DNA from: Streptomyces sp. S465
Lineage (GTDB): Bacteria > Actinomycetota > Actinomycetes > Streptomycetales > Streptomycetaceae
Direction of reading: 5' to 3'
Length of the DNA stretch: 64,000 nt
Assembly (NCBI RefSeq): GCF_026898115.1
Contig: NZ_CP114036.1
Span: 1,054,001-1,118,000 of the forward strand
The notes under the pieces are model-generated. The model was not told where the DNA came from. It did no database searches and worked only from the letters and a program-made list of their open reading frames with translations. Positions 58,157 to 64,000 of the stretch are shown here, in pieces. Position 1 is the stretch's first letter. Each line of letters starts with the position of its first letter. A program made the translations under genes and the position numbers.

Positions 58157-59085
58157 CCGATCCGGCCGGGCCGGTGCGGAACGGGCGGGTGCGGTACGGG
58201 CGGGTGGTGATCGGCCTGGACGGCTCCGACAGCGCTTGGGCCGCGCTGGACCGCGCGGTCACCGAGGCGCGGAGCCGTGGCGCCGTGCTGGAGATCGTGC
58301 ACGCCTGGCCGTGGGCCCGTACCGACCCGCTCGCGTTCGACCCGGAGAGCGAACCGCGGCGGCCCCCGGTGGAGATCGCCAGGACCGTGCTGCGGCTGGC
58401 CGAGGCGCGGGCCCGGGAGCGGGAGCCGGGGCTGCGGATCGTCCCCACGTTGACCGCGCGGGACGCGGTGCCCGAACTGCTGCGGATCGGCGCGGACGCG
58501 GCGCTGATCGTCATCGGCACCCGGGGGCTGGGCGGCTTCACCGGACTGCTGCTCGGCTCGGTCGGACTGCGGCTGGCCGCCCACACCCGGCGCCCACTGC
58601 TGGTGGTGCGCGGCGGGGCACCGGCGGCGTACGGGCCCGAGGGCCACGGCAAGGTGCTGGTCGGGCTGGAGAGCGGCACGGACGGGGCGGCGGCCCGGTT
58701 CGCCTTCGAGGAGGCGGTCCGGCGCCGGGCCCGGCTGCGAGTGCTCTACGCCTGGTCGCGGCCGCGGGTCCGCGCGGGCAGCGTCGCCGCGGGCGATCAC
58801 ACCCTGCCCGTACCGGGGGTGGCGGCGCCGGGAGCCGAGCCGGAGCAGACGGTGCCCCAGGGCGTGGTGGCCGCCCTGCGCGAGGAGTTCGGCCAGGTAC
58901 GGGTGCGGGAACACACCGCCCACGGCACCCCCGCGCAGGCGCTGGTGGAGGCGTCACGGGCGGCGGACGTCCTGGTGCTCGCCGTACGACGGCGAACGGC
59001 CCGCCTCGGCATGCGCCTCGACCCGGTCACCCACGCGGTACTGCACCACGCGCACTGCCCGGTACTGCTGGTGCCGGTCGCGTAG
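58153..59085 (+). CDS. Universal stress protein, two UspA domains
   Basis: 310 residues. The first domain has VVIGLDGSDSAWAALDRAVTEA and the ATP motif GTRGLGGFTGLLLGSVG; the second has VLVGLESGTDGAAARFAFEEA and ends HCPVLLVPVA without a complete ATP loop. ATG 58153 overlaps the CBS-BON stop, so it is translationally coupled to it. About 900 bases without a convincing gene follow. Confidence 0.9.
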   Translation: MTDPAGPVRNGRVRYGRVVIGLDGSDSAWAALDRAVTEARSRGAVLEIVHAWPWARTDPLAFDPESEPRRPPVEIARTVLRLAEARAREREPGLRIVPTLTARDAVPELLRIGADAALIVIGTRGLGGFTGLLLGSVGLRLAAHTRRPLLVVRGGAPAAYGPEGHGKVLVGLESGTDGAAARFAFEEAVRRRARLRVLYAWSRPRVRAGSVAAGDHTLPVPGVAAPGAEPEQTVPQGVVAALREEFGQVRVREHTAHGTPAQALVEASRAADVLVLAVRRRTARLGMRLDPVTHAVLHHAHCPVLLVPVA

Positions 59086-59086
59086 G

Positions 59087-59590
59087 CGGGGGCGGGGGCG
59101 CGGGCGACGAGGCCAGGGCGAGCTGGGGGGCGGGGCGCGGGTGACGAGGCCGAGGCTGGGGGCGGGGCTGGCGGGGCGACGAGGCTCGCCGGCGGTGTCC
59201 GGTGGCACGCTACGCTCCCGGGCGGGGCGACGACGCTTGCCGCGCGGTGCCCGGTGGCACGCGCCCTGGCCGGAGGCGGCGAGGCCGGGGCGACGGCCCG
59301 GTGGCACGCGCCCGGTCCCGGGGCGACGAGACCGGGGCGATGGCCCGGTGGCACGCTCCGGACCCAGACCGACCAGGCCGGAGCGGTGCCCGGCGGCGGG
59401 CTCCGGGCCGGGGACGGCGAGACCGGAACCGTCCGGCAGCGCGCTCCGGGCCCAAGCCGACCAGACCGGGACGGTGCCCGGCGGCGGGCTCCGGGCCGGG
59501 GACGGCGAGACCGGAACCGTCCGGCAGCGCGCTCCGGGCCCAAGCCGACCAGACCGGGACGGTGTCCGGCGGCGGGCTCCGGGTTTCGGA
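59087..59590. repeat. Minisatellite: ~44-bp units, with two near-perfect 88-bp copies
   Basis: Nine or more units of 38-48 bp share GGTGCCCGG.GGC.CGCTCC and end GACGAGACCGG. The last two double units (59391-59478 and 59479-59566) differ by one base over 88 bp; a partial third copy ends near 59590. Earlier units (59192-59390) are more decayed, and GACGAGGCC motifs reach back to 59105. 88 is not a multiple of 3, so it is not a coding repeat. The rest of the 59086-59996 gap (59591-59996) has no visible gene apart from a DevR-like box. Confidence 0.8.
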
Positions 59591-59624
59591 AAGGGCCGGA
59601 TGACCTGGCCCCGGGGGCTGCCGC

Positions 59625-59639
59625 GGGACCGGTCGGCCC
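59625..59639. promoter_or_regulatory. DevR/DosR-like box upstream of a stress-protein operon
   Basis: GGGACCGGTCGGCCC, one base from the box at 57466-57480. It lies 357 bases upstream of the stress-protein ATG at 59997 with no gene between, so the transcript would have a long leader, or another promoter is used. Confidence 0.5.
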
Positions 59640-59996
59640 TGTCGGGCAGGGCCCGGTCATGGTCCGCTGGAAGTGGCACCGGGGGCATCCGGCAGACGCG
59701 GAGAAGCGGACGTCCGAGTGCCGCGCACCGCGCAATCAGGGCCCGCGAGAAGCGGGCGCCCCCGGCGTCCCCGGGTGGGCACTTCCCGGCGGTGGCCGGG
59801 GGCGAGCCGAAGGGCGGCGCGCCGCCGTCGCCGAGGGGAGCGCGCGGGCCGACGAGGGCCGTGGCCGGTGTGGCAGCGCCGCCGCGTGCGTGGCGGGCAC
59901 GTCCGACCGGCGGCGCACGGCGGGCTGGAACTCCCCCGGAGGCGAACCGGGCCGCCGAGCCGCCGAGTGGCCCGTGCCGGGAAGAAGGAGGCAGCG

Positions 59997-60851
59997 ATGG
60001 CGCGTCCCGTCACCGTCGGACTGGACGGTTCCCCCGAGAGTATGGCCGCCGCCGGCTGGGCGGCCCGCGAAGCCCGTTCGCGCGGGGCGCCGCTGCGGCT
60101 GGTGAACGCCTGGCCGGGGCCCGACCAGATGGAGCTGACCCCGGGCCGGGAGGCGGCCTGGCACTACTGGGCCGAGCGCGCCCTGCGTTCGGCGCGCGCC
60201 GAGCTGGACGCCGACCACCCGGAGCTGGCGATCCTCACCGACCAGATCCCCGGCTGGCCCGCGCCCGTTCTGCTGGCCGAGGCGGAGCGGGCCCAGCTGC
60301 TGGTGGTGGGGTCCCGCTCGATCGGCGCGGTCGCCGGCTTCTTCCTCGGCTCCGTCGGCCTGGAGCTCGCCGCTCGTGCGGTGACCCCCGTGGTCCTGGT
60401 GCGGTCGGACGGGCACGAGGCGCGGGACGGCGATGTGGTGGTCGGGGTGGAGCCGGGCGAGCCGGGCGAGGACATCCTGGAGTTCGCCTTCGACGCCGCC
60501 GCCCGGCGCGGCGGTGTGCTGCGGGCCGTGTACGCCAGCCGGGTCCCCGCCATCCGGGGCGACGCCCCCTGGGTGGTGGACGTGGGGCTGAACGATGCGC
60601 GCAAGGAGGCGGAGCACGCGCTGAACGAGGTGCTGGCGCCGTGGCGGAATACGTTCCCCGAGGTGCGGATCTTCGAGGAGATCGCCTCGGACAGCCCGGC
60701 CCGGCGGCTGGTGGGCGCGGCGGCGGGGACGGCGTTGATGGTCGTGGGCCGCGGTCCGCGCCATGTGGGGTTCGGCCCCCGGCTGGGGCCGGTCACCCAG
60801 GCGGTGGCACACCACGCCGCCTGCCCGGTGGCGGTGGTGCCCCAGCGATGA
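59997..60851 (+). CDS. Universal stress protein, two UspA domains
   Basis: 284 residues, two UspA domains: VTVGLDGSPESMAAAGWAAREA first, with loop GSRSIGAVAGFFLGSVGL, and VVVGVEPGEPGEDILEFAFDAAARRGG second, ending HHAACPVAVVPQR. In the first loop the second Gly of the usual GxxG is Ser (GSRS), so nucleotide binding may be weaker. ATG 59997 has AAGGAGG 6 bases upstream. It begins a run with the zinc dehydrogenase, another stress protein and nicotinate phosphoribosyltransferase. Confidence 0.9.
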   Translation: MARPVTVGLDGSPESMAAAGWAAREARSRGAPLRLVNAWPGPDQMELTPGREAAWHYWAERALRSARAELDADHPELAILTDQIPGWPAPVLLAEAERAQLLVVGSRSIGAVAGFFLGSVGLELAARAVTPVVLVRSDGHEARDGDVVVGVEPGEPGEDILEFAFDAAARRGGVLRAVYASRVPAIRGDAPWVVDVGLNDARKEAEHALNEVLAPWRNTFPEVRIFEEIASDSPARRLVGAAAGTALMVVGRGPRHVGFGPRLGPVTQAVAHHAACPVAVVPQR

Positions 60852-60939
60852 CACCTCGGGGCGGGCGGCGGCGGACGAACGGCGGGAAGCAGCGACGGCG
60901 AACGGCGACGTACAGCGAAGGCAACCGGAGGAAACGGCC

Positions 60940-62007
60940 ATGAAAGCACTCGTCTTCCACGGGCCGGGGCAGTGCGCCTGGCAGGAAGTGCCCGACCCCG
61001 AACTCCAGGCCCCCACCGACGCGATCGTACGGATCGGCACCGTGACCGTCTGCGGCACCGATCTGCACATCCTCCGCGGCGAACTGCCGGAGGTGAGCCC
61101 CGGCAGGGTGCTCGGCCACGAGGGGGTCGGCGAGGTGGTCGAGACCGGCGCCGACGTCCGCGGGATCCGCCCCGGCGAGCGGGTGCTCATCTCGTGCGTG
61201 TCGGCCTGCGGCCACTGCCGCTTCTGCCGGGAGCGCGCCTACGGGCAGTGCCATGGCGGCGGGGGCTGGGTCCTGGGGCGTACGGTCGACGGCACGCAGG
61301 CCGAGTACGTCCGGGTGCCGTTCGCCGATCTGTCCACGCATCCGCTGACGGGCGCGGCCGAGCGCCCTGACGCCGTGCTGCTGTCGGATGTCTTCCCCAC
61401 CGCCTACGAGGTGGGCGTCCTCAACGGCCGGGTGGAGCCGGGCGATACGGTCGTGGTGGTGGGCGCCGGGCCGGTCGGGCTGGCCTCGATCGCCACCGCG
61501 CAGTTCTTCTCCCCCGGCCGGATCATCGCCGTCGATCCGGTCCCGGCCCGGCTGGACGCCGCCAAGCGGATCGGCGCCGACGCGGTGGCGGATTCCGCCG
61601 AGGGCCCGGAGCGGCTGGTGGACGACCTCACCGAGGGGCTCGGGGCCGATGTGGTGATCGAGGCCGTGGGGAGTCCACGGAGCTTCGAGAGCTGCACCCG
61701 TATGGTGCGGCCGGGCGGCAGGATCGCCAACGTCGGGGTGCACTCCCGGCCCGCGACGCTCCACCTCGAAAAGCTGTGGTCCCAGAACGTGACGATCACT
61801 ACCGGGCTGGTCGACACCTACTCCACCGCCACCCTGCTCTCCCAGCTGGCCGCCGGGCGGCTGCCCGCCGCCATGCTGATCACCCATCTCCTGGAGCTGG
61901 ACCAGATGGAGGAGGCGTACGACGTCTTCGCCCGCGCGACCGACACCGGCGCGATCAAGATCGCGCTGGGTGAGGCGGCCCGTCCGCTGGTGGCGCGGGA
62001 GCGGTGA
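60940..62007 (+). CDS. Zinc-dependent alcohol dehydrogenase family protein
   Basis: 355 residues. CGTDLHILRG and LGHEGVGEVVE hold zinc ligands, CVSACGHCRFCRERAYGQC the structural-zinc cysteines, and VVVGAGPVGLASIATAQFF the NAD site; IAVDPVPARL gives NAD preference. The HGGGGWVLGRTVDGTQAEYVRVP segment is typical of the formaldehyde/alcohol dehydrogenases in DosR-type regions. ATG 60940 has CGGAGGAAA upstream. It follows the stress protein by 88 bases and its stop falls between start candidates of the next one. Likely regenerates NAD during low-oxygen metabolism; inferred. Confidence 0.88.
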   Translation: MKALVFHGPGQCAWQEVPDPELQAPTDAIVRIGTVTVCGTDLHILRGELPEVSPGRVLGHEGVGEVVETGADVRGIRPGERVLISCVSACGHCRFCRERAYGQCHGGGGWVLGRTVDGTQAEYVRVPFADLSTHPLTGAAERPDAVLLSDVFPTAYEVGVLNGRVEPGDTVVVVGAGPVGLASIATAQFFSPGRIIAVDPVPARLDAAKRIGADAVADSAEGPERLVDDLTEGLGADVVIEAVGSPRSFESCTRMVRPGGRIANVGVHSRPATLHLEKLWSQNVTITTGLVDTYSTATLLSQLAAGRLPAAMLITHLLELDQMEEAYDVFARATDTGAIKIALGEAARPLVARER

Positions 62008-62024
62008 GCGCGGAGGCGATGCGC

Positions 62025-62873
62025 ATGGGAACGCCCATCACCGTCGGCGTCGACGGTTTCCCCGAGAGCCCGCGGGCCGCGCACTGGGCGGCGCGCGAGG
62101 CGCTGCTGCGCGATCTGCGGCTGCGTCTGGTGCACGCCTGGAGCCTGCTGTCGCCCGCGGCCCCGGCCTTCTCCCCCGAGGAGGACCGCAACTACTGGGC
62201 GCAGCGCCTGCTGACCGACCTGGTGGGCGAGTTGCGCGACGCCCATCCGGGGCTGCGGGTCACGGCCGAGCTGGTGCCGCGGGAGACCGTGCCGGCGCTG
62301 CTGGCCGCGGCCCGGGACGCGGAGATGCTGGTGCTCGGATCGCGCGGGCGCGGCATCCCCGGCGGCTTCCTCCTCGGTTCGACCGGCCGTCACCTCCTGG
62401 CGTACGGGGAACGGCCGGTGGTCATGGTGCACGCCGACGACAGCCCGCTGACCGCCGATGTGACCGTCGGGGTGTCCCTGCGGCGGCCGGACGAGGCGGC
62501 GCTGCGCTTCGCCTTCGACGCGGCGGCGCGGCGCGGCGGTGTGCTGCGCGCCGTGCACGCGGGCGACGTGCACACGGGCGCCGACGCGGCGGCGGCCGAG
62601 GAATCAGGACCGGCGGACGCGGCAAGGGGGCCGACGGACGCGCTCGACGCGGCGCTGCGCCCCTGGCGGGAGAAGTACCCGGGGGTTCCGGTGGCGGAGG
62701 TGCTGGTCCCGGAGCGTCCGCCGCCCGGTGTGGTGCACGCCGCACGGGGCTCGGGACTGCTGGTGCTGGGCCGCGAGGAGAGGGAGCCGGGCCCCGTCCC
62801 GTATCTGGGCTCGGTGATCCACGCGGCGGTGCACCACGCCCCGTGCCCGGTGGCGGTCGTGCCGTGCGGCTGA
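62025..62873 (+). CDS. Universal stress protein, two UspA domains
   Basis: 282 residues: ITVGVDGFPESPRAAHWAAREALLRD with the ATP loop GSRGRGIPGGFLLGSTG, then VTVGVSLRRPDEAALRFAFDAAARRGG and ending HHAPCPVAVVPCG. ATG 62025 is chosen because GGAGG lies 8 bases upstream and its N terminus parallels the other paralogues; GTG 62004 (overlapping the dehydrogenase stop) and ATG 62019 are alternatives. The second domain lacks a full ATP loop. A 24-bp tandem repeat follows before the next gene. Confidence 0.88.
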   Translation: MGTPITVGVDGFPESPRAAHWAAREALLRDLRLRLVHAWSLLSPAAPAFSPEEDRNYWAQRLLTDLVGELRDAHPGLRVTAELVPRETVPALLAAARDAEMLVLGSRGRGIPGGFLLGSTGRHLLAYGERPVVMVHADDSPLTADVTVGVSLRRPDEAALRFAFDAAARRGGVLRAVHAGDVHTGADAAAAEESGPADAARGPTDALDAALRPWREKYPGVPVAEVLVPERPPPGVVHAARGSGLLVLGREEREPGPVPYLGSVIHAAVHHAPCPVAVVPCG

Positions 62874-62876
62874 CGT

Positions 62877-62970
62877 CCGAAGGGAGCTGATGTCCCAAGG
62901 CCCGAAGGAAGCTGATGTCCCAAGCCCGAAGGGAGCCGACGTCCAAGGGGAGCCGATGTTCGCAGGGAGG
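62877..62970 (+). repeat. Four tandem ~24-bp repeats each with a ribosome-binding-site-like core
   Basis: Units begin CCGAAGGGAGCTGATG and end TCCCAAG: 62877-62900, 62901-62924, 62925-62947 and a decayed one at 62948-62970. Units 1, 2 and 4 contain GGGAG or GGAAG followed by an ATG. From the ATG at 62890 a short frame of about 35 residues, with PKEADVPSPKGADV-like repeats, ends inside the next gene. This occupies the gap before nicotinate phosphoribosyltransferase. Confidence 0.8.
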
Positions 62971-62981
62971 CGAGAGCGGCC

Positions 62982-64000
62982 ATGTCGGAGGCGATGACCA
63001 CCGACCTCTACGAGGTCACGATGGCCCTGTCGTATCTGCGCGAGGGCATGACCGCCCCGGCCACCTTCGACCTCTACGCCCGCCGACTGCCGCCCGAGCG
63101 GGGCTTCCTGGTCGCCGCGGGCCTGGAGCCCGCGCTGGAGTACCTGTCCGGCTTCCGCGTGGAACCGGAGGACGTGGCGGCGTTCGCCGAGGCGATGCAC
63201 CGTCCGTACGAGGACCTGGAACCCTTGCTGGGGCTCGGTTTCGACGGCGAGGTGCGCGCGGTGCCCGAGGGGCGGATCGTGCTCGCCGGGGAGCCGCTGC
63301 TGGAGCTGACCGCGCCGCTGCCGCAGGCCCAGCTGGTCGAGACGTATCTGTTGGGGCAGCTGAGCCATCAGACCACGATCGCCTCCAAGGCCGCCCGGTG
63401 TGTGCTCGCGGCGCGCGGGCGCCCGGTGGTGGACTTCTCTCTGCGCCGCACCCACGGCCCCGGGGCCGGGATGCAGTCGGCGCGGCTGGGCGCGATGGCC
63501 GGGTTCACGGCGACCAGCAATGTCGCGGCGGCCCACGCCTACGGGATCGCCGCCACCGGGACGATGGCGCATTCGTACATCGAGGCGTTCCCGGACGAGG
63601 AGACCGCGTTCCGCGCGTTCGCCCGGACCCATCCCGGCCCGGTCACCTTCCTGGTGGACACCTACGACACGGCGACCGGAGTGGCCACCGCCGCGCGGGT
63701 GCTGCGCGAGCTGGCTCCCGGTCCCGGCAGCGCGATCCGCCTGGACAGCGGCGACCTGGGCGAGCAGGCGGTACGGGCGCGGGAGATCCTCGACGCGGCG
63801 GGGCTGCCCGAGGTGCGGATCGTGGCGAGCGGCGGGCTCGACGAATACGCCGTGGCGGAGCTGATCGACTCACAGGCGCCGATCGACGTCTTCGCCGTGG
63901 GCACCCGGGTCGGGGTGTCGGCCGACGCCGCCTACCTCGACACCGCGTACAAGCTGGTCGTCTACGACGCGGAACCGGTGATGAAACTGTCCTCGGCCAA
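62982..64000 (+). CDS. pncB: Nicotinate phosphoribosyltransferase (3' end beyond the window)
   Basis: At least 339 residues of the NAPRTase family, cut by the window end. MTTDLYEVTMALSYLREG is the typical start; FDLYARRLPPERGFLVAAGL, then ETYLLGQLSHQTTIASKAAR, VVDFSLRRTHGPGAGMQSA (active-site His), MAHSYIEAFPDEETAF and IRLDSGDL (phosphoribosyl site) follow, with VDVFAVGTRVG-type sequence (IDVFAVGTRVGVSADAAY) near the end. It makes nicotinate mononucleotide for NAD salvage. ATG 62982 has GGGAGG 11 bases upstream; ATG 62994 is an alternative. In mycobacteria a NAPRTase belongs to the DosR regulon, in line with its neighbours here. Confidence 0.93.
   Translation, partial: MSEAMTTDLYEVTMALSYLREGMTAPATFDLYARRLPPERGFLVAAGLEPALEYLSGFRVEPEDVAAFAEAMHRPYEDLEPLLGLGFDGEVRAVPEGRIVLAGEPLLELTAPLPQAQLVETYLLGQLSHQTTIASKAARCVLAARGRPVVDFSLRRTHGPGAGMQSARLGAMAGFTATSNVAAAHAYGIAATGTMAHSYIEAFPDEETAFRAFARTHPGPVTFLVDTYDTATGVATAARVLRELAPGPGSAIRLDSGDLGEQAVRAREILDAAGLPEVRIVASGGLDEYAVAELIDSQAPIDVFAVGTRVGVSADAAYLDTAYKLVVYDAEPVMKLSSA

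Noticed and set aside
59087..59590. CRISPR-like array.
   Set aside because: Units are contiguous with no unique spacers, the repeat is 44/88 bp and degenerate, and no cas gene is present.
59141..59996. Long plus-strand and minus-strand frames in the gap before the stress protein, candidate new genes.
   Set aside because: They arise from the minisatellite and GC bias (Arg/Gly/Pro repeats), have no RBS and lose frame across 88-bp units.
62877..62970. CRISPR or attachment-site repeat.
   Set aside because: Four head-to-tail 24-bp units without spacers and no integrase nearby.

Overview
The window is very GC-rich, about 90 percent coding, and uses many overlapping ATGA/GTGA start-stop junctions. 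It carries gene families typical of Streptomyces or a close relative: snapalysin, a two-domain small laccase, alditol oxidase, streptogrisin-type protease, a gvp cluster and a sugar ABC transporter without its own ATPase. No rRNA, tRNA, integrase, transposase or CRISPR array was seen. The content looks like accessory metabolism and stress genes, as found on Streptomyces chromosome arms.

Layout. 1-4.7 kb: end of a DeoR-type regulator, a polyol/sugar ABC importer and a zinc polyol dehydrogenase, then a lone FAD oxidoreductase. 6.2-10.8 kb: a minus-strand set (an NRAMP-fold transporter with an altered metal site, a 2-hydroxyacid dehydrogenase, an HpaI-type aldolase) with a divergent DeoR regulator and an inverted-repeat operator between them. 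10.7-20.9 kb: a glycosidase remnant, snapalysin, RecQ, then a secreted redox group (cupredoxin/Ig/DUF1080 protein, ThuA-PQQ sugar dehydrogenase, small laccase) and a streptogrisin-like protease. 21-34 kb: a FadR-type regulator with a MatC-like carboxylate carrier, GH65, SDR, secreted PA14-GH2, a secreted beta-barrel protein, TetR, acyl-CoA ligase and an MFS gene that appears broken by a deletion.

34.4-43.5 kb is the most interesting part. A short unlisted ORF encodes a peptide resembling Streptomyces sulfur-operon leader peptides. It precedes an LLM flavin monooxygenase and a GNAT acetyltransferase, followed by an amino-acid-type ABC transporter, an M19 dipeptidase and a CocE-type hydrolase. 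Together these resemble the Bacillus route that salvages sulfur from S-modified cysteines (import, N-acetylation, oxidative C-S cleavage, deacylation). A second promoter with a perfect 22-bp palindrome precedes the transporter genes.

43.5-48.6 kb is a complete minus-strand gas vesicle operon (two accessory genes, then A, F, G, O, J, L/F, S, K). 48.7-53.9 kb holds a formaldehyde-dehydrogenase-like enzyme and a glycerol group (glpK, glpF, divergent alditol oxidase). 53.9-64 kb is a dormancy/hypoxia-type island: phosphoketolase, four universal stress proteins, a CBS-BON protein, another zinc dehydrogenase and nicotinate phosphoribosyltransferase (cut by the window end). It carries DevR/DosR-like boxes, a roughly 44/88-bp minisatellite and a 24-bp tandem repeat.

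Functions are inferred from protein motifs and context. No database search was run. Start codons were chosen by visible ribosome binding sites and are the least certain part of the annotation.
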